NCBI GenBank assembly: GCA_947579665.1
Contig: OX388347.1
Location: 41,052,943 to 41,116,942, forward strand
Reading direction: 5' to 3'
DNA: 64,000 bases
Origin: Sympetrum striolatum
Taxonomy: Eukaryota > Arthropoda > Insecta > Odonata > Libellulidae
Of the stretch, positions 44,950 to 58,887 are shown one piece after another. The translations under genes were made by a program, and so were the position numbers. The notes under the pieces are model-generated. The model searched no databases, had not been told where the DNA came from, and was given only the letters and a program-made list of their open reading frames with translations. How positions within the stretch are numbered: the stretch's first letter is position 1; each line of letters begins with the position of its first letter.

Positions 44950-47900
44950 ATAAACACAAGTACCTCTCTATAGGCTGAAGTGCAATGCTTAATCATTGAA
45001 ACATGTCGTGTCCTCTATTTAGTGTGTGATTCTCTTAGTTTTTAAGAATTATTTTTGTTTGGAAAAGTTGTTCCTGTTTTGTTCTTTCGCCATTAATTAC
45101 CACAAAGTAACTCGTGATTCGGTTGATTTTATTTTAAACTTATTACTTCTTTACATTACCCGAAGGTTTCATTCTTTGTATATCTCTCTGTCTTTCACGG
45201 CATCGTACTTTCAATTAGATTTTCTTACAATCCATTCCCTTCGGTCCTCATCTTTTTTATACGCTTCCGCTTTATTTCTTCGAGCAAAACCCTTTTTCTC
45301 CATAATTTTTAGCACTTCCTATTCTGTTTATCTACCTATCTAACTTGCTTCTTCCGTTGTATATGAGATATTATGGAGCTTTCCATGTCCTTGCCTAGTG
45401 TCATATCTACAAAATAATGCTCCAGAAAAATTTACCCAAATTGTCATTGTCTCTTCATCAAAGCTCTACTTAATTGGTTTCTTAAGCATGTCAATCTGTT
45501 TAAATGAAATATTTCTGCGGTTTGAGTTGCAAGCAGACTAAAATCTACACAATCATCCTAAGCTATTAAAAATGCACGCGAATATAAAGATATTAATTTT
45601 ATTTTTTCTTTTTTAATTTAATTTATAATACTTTTTAGTTGATAATTATTATAAATTACTCTAATTTGATCCATATTCTATCATAAGTCTACTACGTATT
45701 TTAAAATTAAGAAAGGGGGAGGCTATAGACTCCTACATTTGTAATTAACCGTTAAATTTTTCATACGTCATTTTAGTATGTGCCATTTTCGAAACAATTT
45801 GAATTATTTGTATGTACTATTTTATTTTATTTTTTATTTTATTTTATTATTATTTTTTATAATTCATCTGAATGTTACATCTTATGTTTTGTCTTATTGT
45901 TTCCTCATGGTTTACTATTGTATTTTTTTCCTGTTTCTGATTTTTTGTTATTAATTTGTAATTTAGTTATAGTACAATTGCTTTTGTAATCTCCATGTTA
46001 TACACAGCTTTCTTTAACATCTTTTAGCTTGTACTATCAGTAGGTTTGCACAGGTTTTTCACACCCCCCTTCTCTGTGGGTGTTTTCCTGCTGTGTATAT
46101 TTTTTTCTAAGGTATCACCTTAGTTTGTTTTTACTTCCACTCCTTCAAAAGTTTTCCTCTCTATTTCTATTCAAATATACACAAGTTTTTATATATATAA
46201 TACCATTGACGAAAGGTTAGATGGAAGAAGAGACTTTTCAGTCTCAATCTCGCCTTTAATGAAGACCTTAAAAGACCTTAATATAATTTGTGAACTATTA
46301 CTACGAATATCTACCCTTTCACTTTGGTAAAACGTGAATGCATGACTTAAATGCGATAAGAAAAGAAAACTCCGCGTCGAAAATAAGTTTAACAAGCAAA
46401 CGTAAGCATTTTAAATCAATTTTCGGGTATCATCGACAGTTATAATTAAAAATTTGCGATAGCAGCATAACTGAATTCAGTGCGAGTTTGCAGAGATTAT
46501 CCCAGCAGCAACGCATACACTATTTGTAATGAAATAAAAGTATTGGAAAAGAGGAATTAAATTCAAATAACTTTTCACCTCGTAAAGGTCACTAGGAACG
46601 CGATATACGGACTACCCGCGTAATTAATGTCACCGAGTGGCACAGAAGTCACTCGTGGCTGAATGATTATCAAAATAAAACTGCAGAATTTCTAGTTCAA
46701 ATTTTACTAGGAAGTGATGGCGTCACCGTGGCGCATACTTATCAAATTCTTCCTTGTACAAGAATGATTTACCAGCGGTGTTCATTAAATCAGAAATGAA
46801 TAAACAGAGATAGTCGATAATTTCTGTGCTGTTGGCGTTTTCATATTAGCTGGAAATTAGAGGTCATGCTCAGCAATCAAAAGTAATGCGCGATCACACG
46901 GGCTTAGTTTCTTTTGTAAAGCCGAAAAACAGAAATTCTCCCTTTTAAATGTGCTTTATTGCGATATTTGAAAAAAATATTTTGAAGTCAATCACATCGG
47001 TATTCATTTTCCCTCTTCGTAAAAAAATATTGAAGAGTAACTTTGTCATTGTTTCCCTAATAAAGCATTGTGCAATCTGTTTCAACGTATTCAAGCCATT
47101 TGCGAATATGCCGATTATTTTTTGTTATTATTGCTGCAATTTACCTTCATAATTCATAGCTGTGATTTACCAAAAGTAATGATTGCTTCATTCGTTCCGG
47201 TTTTTATATAGTGAAGTGCTCCTCTCGTTACAAGAAGAAATTCTTCTCTCTTTTCTTCAAAGATCTTCATTAAAACATGGCCGTGATGTCAAATAAAATA
47301 TTACTCTCAAATTCCAAGAGAGAAAAATCTCTAACTTCCATATTGCTAAATCAACAAAGCAAAATTATGTCAATGTATTTTTATTGGATGAATGTTGGAC
47401 CTAGACCACCATCATTTTCGATGCTTACGTGTGTATATTTTTGTAAATTCAAATATAAATAAATATTAGAAGCAAAAAGAGTATCATGATCATTTTTCAA
47501 GGTATATAATTCTAAACTTAACAATCAAAGAGATATAAGTAACCTTCCCCGTAGAATGACTTCAATTGGAAGAGGTTAAGAGGTGACGGCTTTTAAAATG
47601 TTAAATCAGTGCCGATCTTCGTGAAAAATAAACTAAAATATTATCTAACTGAGAAAGCATTCTACTATTCTGTAGACTATTTTACAATGAAATATAGTTC
47701 AATTTTCCTTCATTATTTTTCTGCGGCGCGGTCTAATACGATATGTACTATCTTATATCTCAAATATGGAAATATATATAAATCAGCCGTGTAATTGATC
47801 AGATATTTTGCCATTTATGTAATATATCTAGTATCTCCTATTGTATTCTTATTATATCAAACTTTGCCACCTGTCCAGAGGGCCAACTTGTTACGTGAAA

Positions 47901-48080
47901 TTTTAATAAATAAATATTAAGATATCATTGAATGAATAGTATTTAAGTTGTCCTTTCCATGCCTGATCCATACCCTCGGATGGTTAGAATTTTAATAATT
48001 ATTCTCCGTTCAGTACATTTGACCTCAAAATTCCCGCATCTTTTCGAATTTATTCTTCCGCACGTTGACATCAACTTATA
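44950..48080. other. AT-rich stretch with low-complexity blocks
   Basis: A TTTTA-rich block lies at about 45818-45865, and GTTAGATGGAAGAAGAG near 46216 recurs at 26.2 kb. Several 60-105 codon frames, such as 45026-45343, are hydrophobic products of T-rich DNA and not recognised. Confidence 0.4.
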
Positions 48081-48800
48081 ACACACCTACTTCGTTAACA
48101 GGGTTTTCTTCCGCCATTAATATCATCTATATTCATCCCACATTCAGCCATGCCGACCACCATGTGCACAGATGACAAAGGGTCTGAAAAGCCGGCGTCC
48201 CCCGTCGCCAACGCAGTTTATATATCATCGATCAAATCCACAAAAGTAGACGATGTGTAACGAGGGAAATTTGGAAGCATAATACGGGGATTGGGTAATT
48301 AACAGCCCATCGGGACGTGCCGGATCAGTATGACATAGTCCCCGGAACTTGCGCATGGCATCCCATTGAGAGAGTCGAAATGCATTGCAGATGCTTTCAC
48401 TGCCTCCCCTCTCTCTCTCCCTTCGCTCCAATTGACTTTCACGTCTAGATGCAGCAGACGCCGATAGCAAAAATGGGGCATTGATTTATTCTCCGAATTC
48501 GCCACTCTTCGACGGAACGCGAATGGGGCGGTGAGATCCGAATTGGCGGGTCGCAAACAACGGAATGCCAAACTTCCAATTCGGGTGCATTTAAATTTAA
48601 TTCATTACGCCCCTTCGGTTCGCCATCGCGACCTCTCTCTCCCGCCCGACGAGCGATTTTTATTTTTCCGTTAACTGTATTTCATGCCCGAGGACCATTA
48701 TATTCGTTAGATAAAATATCCGGGTGTTCCGGGCTCATCTATCAGCGGGAGGGTGTGCGAGAGAGCAGGGATGAGAGATCTAAAGAGTTTAGGTCTTATT
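48081..48800. other. GC-richer CpG-containing island
   Basis: GC content and CG dinucleotides rise from about 48170 to 48780. Minus frames at 48225-48470 and 48299-48571 overlap each other and are not recognised. Confidence 0.4.
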
Positions 48801-48954
48801 TCGTTGCCTGCTGTGGAATTGATTCATTGATTTACGTAGCACTTTGAAAAAGACTATTGCTGATCTTTATAATTCTTACTGTCATCAAATCGACCCAAGT
48901 GAACCATAAAGATACACTTTACATTATTGCAAGCATTAAACTTGCAGGTTTTAT

Positions 48955-49090
48955 TTCTTTTTTGAACAGCTAACATGTTCACTTGAGTTTCAAAGAATAT
49001 TAGGTATCTATCTATTTTATAATTTACGATAATTTTTTATCGCAAAATTGTATCTTATTTTATATTGTAGATTTATATCAATACTCTTTA
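48955..49090 (+). repeat. Dispersed repeat B, copy 2
   Basis: This is the partner of 38160-38300. The core AGGTATCTATCTATTTTATA, then ATTTACGATAATTTTTTATC, matches with few substitutions. Confidence 0.5.
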
Positions 49091-51561
49091 GAACATTTTG
49101 GTAATTTATTATTCAACGATTCAACGTGATATCTTTACGAAATTTTTATGTAATCTTTTGCTTTGTCTATTAATCTTTGGATGCAGGAATTGATTGTTTT
49201 ATCTCCTTTGCCAACCCAGTTTATTTAAGCTTGAGAATGAAATATTGGAAAAATGGATTCTGTACATGTAAAATCTGAGATCGAAAAGTATACGTGCCGA
49301 GTTTTTTCGAGCTATATTGAAAAAAAATCTGTTTCAATATTGAAGAAATAGTAAAAAAAATTGACTGTATAAATAACCTTTAAGGTTGAATGAGTTGCAC
49401 TTGTTTTAAGAGTCACACTTTGTTGAAATTCTGTTTAGTTTCGGAATAATTTATCGATTTCTATTCGTATGTATTATAATGATACAGTATTTCTTAATTT
49501 ATAGGACTCAGACCCTTCTTCCTTCCTAAGATTTCGAGAAATTTCGATCAGTATTGACGGAAATGCATCCATGAGCCACGTCTGTGTTCCAGCAACGGTA
49601 ATTTCAGCTTTGAAAATGATCTTATGATCAGTCGTCATGATCTGCCATCTATCTTTACCTAAGGACGTGGATATTAACAAACCTCATTCATTGATCTGAA
49701 GGAAAATGATTCGTCTCCGTAGCAGTCTACAACCATCTTGAATGTAATCCTAGGCTTGGACTTGAAATTGCACCCCGAGAGCTATGCTGCATCTGGAAAT
49801 TGTGAGTTAATTCTCAATATCCATTATATTTTCTCTTATGTTTTTCTTTTTCATGTTTTCCCTATAATATTATCTTCATTTCTACTTATGTTTTACAGTT
49901 ATTTACGAAAAGATAGTTTGTTAGGGATGTGGTCAATTTTAGATTCAAATGTAATATTTCAAGCGTACTTTATAATTATTTGTTGTTTATCTTGAATCCT
50001 TCGATTCTTACGAGGTAATCGCTTGACGGATTTATGCGCGTTTAAATCAATTCTATTCATTCTCCTCAATCGCTTGTTTGATTCATTCTGCAATATATTA
50101 CACTCATTTGATGATAGATCTTTCAATTCTGAATTGCGCCCTTATAAATCATAAGAACTATTTTATTTGTAGAGATGTAGAGATGCTTGTAATGTTTCAG
50201 AAATCCTTTCTTGTTATTTCCACCAAGATCTGGTAAAATAATCCACTGACAGCTAGAATCATCGATTTTCTTTCTAAGAAAGCATATATCTTAACGAACT
50301 CAAAACAAATCATGATTACCTTAATCGGTGTAAATCAAGCCATGATAATTTGGAGACAAACAAGTGGTGGAGATTTCCAAAACGTAAAAATATAATTATG
50401 GAAGTTGATAAATAATATTTCTTTTGCTTGACCTCCCGGTTCTTATCTGTATATTTCTTCATGGTTTCAACTAATAAATAACTAATAATCTCGATAAATT
50501 TCTGGCAATACATTTTTAAGATGGACATTTTCGCTCGTATTTTTCTCGGAGAGAATTTTACGATTTTTTTACGCTATATTAAAACCAATATCATTCTACT
50601 ATTTAAAATGTTTTTTCAATTCCTTCTTCAATCATGTTTTATAATAATTGCTGTTTACTTAAATAGAAAATAGAGATATTACATCAAGTGTTAGATGTTT
50701 ATACGTCAAACGAGTTTCTCTCAGACGACTTCCTTCTTTCCTTTCTTTGAATGCTCCGAATAATGCATCTTTGAGTAGTGCATAAGGAATCACTTTTTAT
50801 GCCTTTTATGTAACACGAAATCCATGAGGAGAGGTTTTTGGAGTCATTTATCACGCTGATAGTCGTCGTACTTCTTCTACTCTAAAAGTAAGAAAAAAAT
50901 TGCTTGAATAGCTATCGAGCCTCATTCTGTTCAAAGTTCTTCTTCTAGCCTCTTCCATACTTAAACGTCTTTTGAAGAAGGAAAGGGCACTTAATGACGT
51001 GTAACTGTTAATTTCAGATTAATCCTCAACCTCCGCGAATTGCGTTTTGAAATCAATAAGCTGTATGGTAAAGCATCCAATCCTCTCGTATTACTTAGGA
51101 CAGTTCCGGATTTGGCTGCTGTTTTCTGCTTGGTGATGAGTCCCAATAAATTTCCTCCATTCTAATATCTTACGTTCCTCGTAAGTAACTTTTTATCTTT
51201 CCCAAAAAAATAAAAATACAGCTGCCTTAGTCAACGAAATATTTTATCGCAGTCTTCGCTAAAAAAATTAATTCAACATATTAAGATACAACATATTTCC
51301 CGAGAGCATTAGGTTTCACTTTATTTCCAACAGAAACGATAATGAGAGATCACGGACTTCAATGGCCCAATCTCTGCTTACTCCTTTGGCATCGTGAGCT
51401 ATCTATGTGATATCGATATTTCCGTTTAGTATATTCCAATGCATTGCTAACTACGATCACTTTTCGAGGTATTAAATGTTCCATGTTTAAAAGGCGGTAA
51501 TACAGCGCACCCTTTTTTGAATTTCAGTGATATAATTCGGATGTTTCTCTATAAGAGAATT
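49091..51561. other. AT-rich non-coding stretch
   Basis: No gene or structured repeat is recognised; frames of 68-85 codons are unremarkable. Confidence 0.45.
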
Positions 51562-51612
51562 ACCGACTTAAGAGACATGTACCAAGAACCGACTTAAGAG
51601 ACATGTACCAAG
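51562..51612 (+). repeat. 26-bp tandem duplication
   Basis: ACCGACTTAAGAGACATGTA begins perfect units at 51562 and 51588. This is a simple, recent local duplication. Confidence 0.95.
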
Positions 51613-52560
51613 TCAGAGCGGGATTTGACCGATTGATTTATTGATTTAAATATACCGGCCAATGACCGATGTTTTTCTTGCTTTCGCTTCTCTTTCTTGC
51701 AATTCGGTCGACCAGTACGCAATGGCATGGGGTGATCGAGTAAATTAGGAAGAAAATGACACGAGCAGATTTTGGTGGCTCTTAATCATCTAATATTTTA
51801 CATCACTTATAATAATTATTAATCATGAACTATCATTTTTGATTTTGAAAGTAAATCTATTAGTTCGAATCTCGCTGGTTTGATTTTGGGAGGGATATTG
51901 TAGAATAAAAAGATTGTTGATTCAGTATTGTAAAATCATAGTTTGCGTGAGTTTATTTATATCATCAAATACATATATTGGACTTGGGCTATATCTCTCG
52001 ACCTTAGAGCGAAAAGGCCGGCCAATTTGGGAAGTGAGCCTCTGAGCTTTGGTTGTTACGTGCAAAGATAAATTACGCTGGGATTTTGTGAATAAACGAG
52101 AAAAATACGACTCCTACACAGAAGAGTGTGCTTTACGAGCATGTTTATGTACTCATGAAAAAGTAAGTGAAGGATAGCTTATGTGTCACCATAAGAAAAA
52201 TCTGTCACCAAGGCAATCTAGGATAGGATTGCATGACGTAAATAGATAAAAAGACGTGTAGGAAGACCCCCAAAGTTGCGAACAGAAGGGCGAAAGAAAC
52301 AGAGAAATGGGAACACAGCTAGCGTAGACCATAAACGTGATAGGAGGACGACCAAAAGGCTTACTTTCTTTCTGTCATTTAACATCTTTTCCTTCTCCCT
52401 CTCAGAAAAGGAGCGTGGTGGCATAGTCCCTCCTTCCAATTCCACGAAGGGTTTCCGATCCTTCCTGAAAGTGACTGCCTTGGTTACAGGGCAGGAAATT
52501 GGAAGCCTTTTACCTCTCCTAACCCTGGAGCTCCAATCAAATCCTTAAAAGGATTCATTG
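51613..52560. other. Non-coding stretch ending in a GC-richer patch
   Basis: 52210-52560 is GC-richer with opposed frames of 75-90 codons. No domain, splice site or repeat partner was recognised. Confidence 0.4.
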
Positions 52561-54230
52561 ACCATAGCGCCAAGTTATGATCTGCTATATAATTTACTTT
52601 GCTTGTGTGTACTTTTTATGCCTCTATATCTGTATATAGATATGAAAAACTGAGGTGAAATCTTTGGTTCGTTACGTGGAGGAACGCGCAGCATGAGGTA
52701 GAGCATTCGATCTTCGTGGAAATACAAAATTTTTATGAAGTAGAATTGAATGCGGAGGAGAGGGCAAAAAGTAAACAGAAAATGTGAATAAAAAAGATAG
52801 GATGTATCAGAAACTACTGAAGATTGAGGGAAGTTGAATTCATTGCTATGGAAGGGGTTTCAATCTTAAAATAAAGTTACGCGTACAAGCATGTAATAGG
52901 GGAAGGAAGTTCTACGTCATATTGGGGAAGTTAGTCGGAAATATTTCAGTTTAATATTCACAGAAGTAAATAGGAACTATTAGAAATTGTATTGAGAAGT
53001 TTCTTTCTTTCAAATTTACTGTTTGAAAAATGCATCTAATATGTTCGGCTGGGAGAAAAGTTCTAACATAAAATTGGAAAAAAAGAAAAATCAGCATTTA
53101 ATCTTTTTAAGGCTTGTTTGTTGCTTCGATTAATGGAAAAAGAGTATTGCGTTTCGTCTTAGAGTTACGATCATATAAAATACAATGTTAATGGAATATC
53201 CCTTTGAGGGTAATATTCTGCTGGAGTTTTTCGCCTTTCAAAAATTTTAAAACCATCTACCACAGGAAAGTAAATGTTTGTGTATGCACGTAAATTAATA
53301 AAACTTACGGTTCAGGAAATAATTTTCTTGATACATAGTTAAGTGACAAATTTAAGAATTTTCGTAAATATTAGCCAAGATATTCTTCCTATGTTTTTCA
53401 TAACATGTTAGCCTTTCCTCTACTCTACTGGTTGCATTAACAATTTATAGATATTTTTTCGTTTGATTGAAACAAAAACACTTTTGCATGCAGATAAGGA
53501 AAGGAGAGGAGTTTCTTTTTTTAAGATTCGGTTCATTCATATTTTAAAAGTTTCGAATACTGCTGAACGATTTGGGATCCACATGAAGTAGGTTTAATCT
53601 TATACTTAGAGAAAGTCCAATAAAGAGCAGCTTGTTTCCTCATAGGAGAGTTCAGGCGCGACAGTAGCGTAAAATAGTAGGTATATAAAATTTTTTCATT
53701 ACCGACAAAAATGAGGCTATGATGATACGTGGGGTTGCCCAAAAGAAACCGAGCATACACATTATTCTAATGTACGTACTAATTTAATTTTTAAACAAAA
53801 AAACTTCCATCCTCTTCAAAGTACACTCCTCTGGCAATAATCCGTATTGTTTACTAACGTGCTGTTTAGTGATTTCAATAAATTTAGCATTGCCAAGCAC
53901 TTATTATTATTTCAAAACTAATTATATTTTGTATATTATGTGACTAGCTGCCGCCAGACGTTTGTCTAACTACTGGAACTTCGTTGAAATTTTTGACAGC
54001 TTCCATCCCAACTCGGAATCAATCTTCCTCTAAATACACCTCTTCCGATTCTCCTTACGAAATCTGAGTCGACCCATCGTCATTATGCATTTCTCTCCCT
54101 CATTTCCACTTAAATAAAAAAAGTCCCCGCTTCAGTTGTTATGAGGCGCCTATCCATTATCTATCAGCCACGGCATAATTCAGCCCCCTTTTGTCCCGAT
54201 GAAAAAACCCTCTCCAAAGACGAAACTTTT
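52561..54230. other. AT-rich non-coding stretch
   Basis: Nothing is recognised. A 75-codon minus frame at 53533-53760 is unremarkable. Confidence 0.45.
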
Positions 54231-54520
54231 ATTTTCCTCACCTTGACAGCATTAAGCCGAGAAGTATATTAACGGGTGGCGCGAGGAAGAAAGGGTATGA
54301 GCAAGGAGAATGCGGCAGTCCTTGAAGGAGTAATCCATCAACGAGGTGCCAGAGTCGAACAGCTAAAAGGGGACTGTCTGTCGCGGGACAGCGTCACTAG
54401 ACGGCGTTAGTGTGATGGATTGTTTCCCGCCAGCCCGGTTTCCGCGTCGGGTATGCGGGCCAATGGACGGGGAGGGATATCGCATTGCGAATTAATGGCG
54501 ATGATATTAGCGTAATGTTT
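54231..54520. other. GC-richer patch with short inverted repeat
   Basis: AATCCATCA at 54331-54339 and TGATGGATT at 54412-54421 form a 9-base inverted pair around CpG-rich DNA. It could be a small foldback remnant, but the arms are too short to be sure. Confidence 0.35.
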
Positions 54521-55762
54521 GAAGGCAGAAAAGTCTTTGGTTGGTGGTGGTTAAAATATCAGAGACATATACTCTACTGTGGAATCCCAACATAAATGTT
54601 TTTACAGTGAGATAAAAGTTCAATGCTTTCAGTAATATCATAACCTATGAATCTAAAGAATACAGATTACTTTGAGGTGAAGATTAGAACCGACGTGATA
54701 TTTAATTTTAATCAAAAATATAAATGTTGTAGAATCAAGAACTAGTACTTATTACCTTAGGTGTTGAGGAACATTATTGAAAAGTAATATTTAAGTTAAC
54801 TCAAAATCATGTTGCGAAGTTATCAACTAATGCAAATTTTCCCATGACGAAAAATAGAAACGAAATGCTGTTTTTTGAATTTTAGTAGTATGTAAAAATA
54901 TCAAGAAATAATATTTATTTTATCCGTAATAAAAAGCAGAACCGGAAATTTATTTTTAAATTGCAATTAATTCTTTGATGAAAAATAGAATCGAAAATTT
55001 GTATTCAATTTGATTCTAGAAAAATATGTACGAAAAACAAAAACAGTTTTTTTTAGAACCTATAAGTTATATTTATATTTACTTATAAATACCAACTACT
55101 CTATAAACCGACATATTTTATGAATGTAAATTAGGAATTTTATTCAAAACTGTGATATTTAAACTCAAATATTGGTCAATAATAACAGAGTTAAAAACAC
55201 CGTAGTGGCGTTTATAACTGAAAAATAGATGTTCCTTAACAACCGTAAGTTTAACCTCCTTAAGCTAAACAGAATCTTTAGCATCGGTTTCAAGGCGCAC
55301 GCTTCTTTGTGCTATTTAAAATTGCATTACATCATCATTTCTAGCCTTCCTCTCCGGTAATTATTTCAAAAAGAGAAAAGAAAGATGTCTTCGATGTTCT
55401 AGTTTAAATCGTACTTCAGAGACGGATGTACGAATCTGTCCTAGTATATATATTATCATATTGTCAAGAGAAAGCATGGAGAGCCACAGGTTGTAAGTAA
55501 AATCTTCATAATTGATTAAGGGGTAGGATTGATATGATAAAGCCAGTGAGCTGTTAGTTAAGCAATATGATCCTATAACAAATAAGAGACATTGACGAAG
55601 ACCTGAACTTGTATGCCCCAGAACAAGTTTCCTGCGTATTAAAAATTGTCTTCAGGGCAGAGAAATAACTGACGCAGCAGGTAGATTTTGATTTAGCAGC
55701 TATTTCGTTTCGGTAAAAAACTATTACTGAATTGGTATCAAGGAAAGAGGAAGAGGTTTATA
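54521..55762. other. AT-rich non-coding stretch
   Basis: Nothing is recognised on either strand. Confidence 0.5.
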
Positions 55763-55900
55763 AAACACAAAAGGAAAACACTTTGTTAGCTCCGCAAAAA
55801 GGTATTTTATTTTCTCAAACACGACCGATTTCGATATTTAGTAACATCATCAGGTGCCGAAGGGGCAAAGGGGCACGAATAAAGTGTTTTTCCTTTCGTA
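55763..55900. repeat. 138-bp foldback with motif in loop
   Basis: ACACAAAAGGAAAACACTTT from 55765 and its inverted copy at 55881-55900 form arms with one inserted T and one substitution. The loop, read on the minus strand, contains CCTGATGATG-TTACTAAATAT-CGAAATCGGTCGTG (55821-55854), a clear copy of the shared motif. The arms do not resemble those of the other motif-bearing foldbacks. Confidence 0.75.
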
Positions 55901-56895
55901 TCGTTATGAAGAAGTTCCACCAAGTATCGACGGAGTATGTTAATTGTTGAAGTTTATAAGGTTTTTGAACAGCTATTCCATGTAAAGCGTATAGCTGTAG
56001 TTGAATATCTAAAACAAGAAACAATTAAAGATGATATAGGTTTCTGTAAAAGAGTATCTGGGAGACTTAATTGGGGTAAGTAATATAGGTAGCTAAATAA
56101 ATGACTATGATTGAAATAGGAAACGGTATTAGTATGGAAATTGTAGCAAAGAATAGATATTTCCCATGTGGAAACATATAAAGGATGATAAAATAAAAGT
56201 AGAAAGGTAGAATGAAACGAAAGTAGCCAGATTTCAAGGATAAGATAGCAGGATGGAATCAGAGAAGACAATGGCAGCATTAGCTATGCGTTTGATGAAA
56301 ACCTTCACGAGCAAGCTAGAGCTGATAAGTTTTTTCTTGATAGAAGGGTTATTTCAGGTACCAATAAATATGTTTTTTGACTCTGAGAGGAACTAAAAAA
56401 AATATGAAAGGAAATTTCAGGGATTTTAAGTCCATCTAAAATATGTGCCAAGGAAATAAACTATTCCTTAATTTTCCTGCAATAAATTTCAAAGAAAAAG
56501 TCTTAATGCATTTGTGCAGAAAAGGAAATATAGGAAAAATCTGATTCATAGGTAAATGGTATAGTTGTTACATCCGAAACACCTACAGGAAGGTGTTTAA
56601 GGTGAAACGACAGTTTTTATGGATGTTAATTAAAAATAATAAATAGTTAATGGTTAATGGTAGCTAAGCGGGGTTTTTACCGTTACCTTTTTTCAGGTAG
56701 AAATTTCGAGGGTCGCCATCCTAATCCGGAACCTTACCTCCTCGGGAGCGCCCGGCCGTCACAGCATGGGGGACCATTAAAACACTGACCGCATGGAATA
56801 CGATTTAAAAAGTTATAAACAATTCAAATGAGAAACAATTTATTATCTTCGTCGTCTCACTCGTCCTAAGATATATACAAGCGTCTTTTGATAGA
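55901..56895. other. Non-coding stretch
   Basis: A short GC-rich patch at 56700-56770 (CCCGGCCGTC) is isolated in AT-rich DNA. A 108-codon minus frame at 55954-56280 is hydrophobic and not recognised. Confidence 0.4.
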
Positions 56896-57136
56896 CGTTC
56901 TACGATGAAAATTAAGATTTTTCGTGATTTTGCAAGAATTTACTCGTTTACACATGGCAACGTTGCCGTTGGGTTGGGGTAGGGGGGAGGAATTTCTATC
57001 AAAAATCTAGAAATCCTCCTCCCATCCCAACCCAACCACCGTTGAGATATTCAAAACACCCGCCTATATGGCCCCCCCGTGTAAACGGGTAATTTCTTGC
57101 AAAATCACGAAAAATCTTAATTTTCATCGTAGAACG
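56896..57136. mobile_element. 241-bp long inverted repeat (MITE-like), with G-rich arm
   Basis: The outer arms match for about 50 bases: CGTTCTACGATGAAAATTAA on the left and its complement on the right, continuing through TTTTGCAAGAA. Inner parts also pair (GTTGGGTTGGGGTAGG against CCATCCCAACCCAAC) up to a loop near 57000. Unpaired insertions, one with ACACCCGCC and GGCCCCCCC, interrupt the right arm. The left arm includes GGGTTGGGGTAGGGGGGAGG, which could form a G-quadruplex. No convincing target duplication was found. Confidence 0.85.
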
Positions 57137-58887
57137 AATAAATTTTAGAGTCCACTAATATAAAAGAATTGAAAAAAGAATAAGAGCGTTAAAGAAAATA
57201 AATAGTTGGAATAGTCATGGACAATTTTATTTCTGCCATCTGAAGCCTTTTTTAACCATCATGATGTATTAGATTATTAAGTGAGTAGAACTTATACACA
57301 AAAATATTTCACCCTGCAGAAGACGTTTTTCTGCTTAAGAACGTAATGTAAATTGCAAAGGAAAAAGTCGTCCTTTTTTTCGTACATTGTCAAGCGCACG
57401 AACATCACTCATCACCTCGTGGTTTGTGGAAGAAAATCTTACATTCTAAATTCGCCACGAATTCGAGAGAAGTGAATCCGTGACGAACACATCCGTCGTG
57501 TGGGATTCGACAGAAGGCGAGAATATAGGCTTTTGGGTCCTTCCATAATATCATCGCCAGAGACTTCAATGACTGCGTTCGAAGTTCCTTCGTCCAAGCG
57601 TGAAAAGATTGCGAACGCTGGAATCAATCGACGAAAGAGATATTGTTGTCAAAGCGGAAAGTTCTTTTCGGAAGTTCCTATCACACGATGTACGAAATTC
57701 TAACGTTCCTAAGGCAGAGGAAGTTTTCGCCATTTGATTACACTCCTTAATACAGTGATACCTAGGACAAGGACGGTAAACCGGAATCATTTTACTGAAA
57801 TTCAGCGAATACTTCGATGGAAAGTAATACATTCATTAACTAAGATTTATTCCTTGATTTGTACAAAAAGGAACTTCTATTTACGTTTTCCCGAGTCTTA
57901 ATTGAAACACTTTGCAAACAATACCACATATTCTAACAAATACGAAATATATAAAATTCTTGGTTCTGATATATTGAGAAATTTATTTATTTATAAATTG
58001 AATAGTGTTATGTGAAACTCTCATAAAACTTGTTAATACTAAATAGCCAGTCTAAGGTAATAGATAATCCTTTATTGTGGATTTTATTTTTTTATTAGAC
58101 TTCATTATGGCGAAATATTCAACCACCATATTAATTAATTTGAGATGCACACTGTATATGTTTTATAGGCCCGAACAGAGTAATTTTTTAGTTGCAATAT
58201 TATTAATCTATATCATAGATGCGTAAGATTAGAGGAGATTAGTACATGTAACCCCCTGGAGGGGCTAAGAAAATTTAGAGATTGAGTAAAAGAGTTTGAG
58301 ATTCGAAGAAACAACATAAAACACTGCATTCGGTAGAATTATTTCAAATAAATATTAAATATATAGGTTAGCAGTAAATTTAAGAGAGAAAGGGTACAAA
58401 AAGGCAGTGGAAAATGACTATGGCAAGGCATACAAAGATTAGGGTGTGTCAAAAAAGTAGAAAAATTCTGGAAATATCTTGCAAAAACATAAATACCATA
58501 GGTTATACTTAGAAAAGAAAAAACAACAGCACAATTTTAATTTACACATGAGTTACTCTCTCTTGAATGATAACGTTTTTGCAAAGATAGATACGGCACA
58601 TTTTACAGAGCTCCAGCCGCTTCAATCATTAAATTAAATATTATTACATTATTTTGCCAAGAATCACTGTGTTGTCTTGAAATCGATAGGTAATGGTTAT
58701 TACCAAAAGAGCAAATCCAAAATATTTGTATGTGGGTAAATGTGTAAAGCACATAGATCCATTTGTGTGTACTTGCGTACAGCATATTTACATCAACTGC
58801 CGTTATCTGTCCATCGTCGGATTTAGATCTCTAGAATGATGCTTTCAGCCTCTCGTTGCCAGATTACGCTGAATTTACAAGGAATGT
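57137..58887. other. GC-richer patch then AT-rich stretch
   Basis: 57390-57760 is GC-richer with overlapping unrecognised frames on both strands. 57780-58880 is AT-rich and featureless. Confidence 0.4.
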
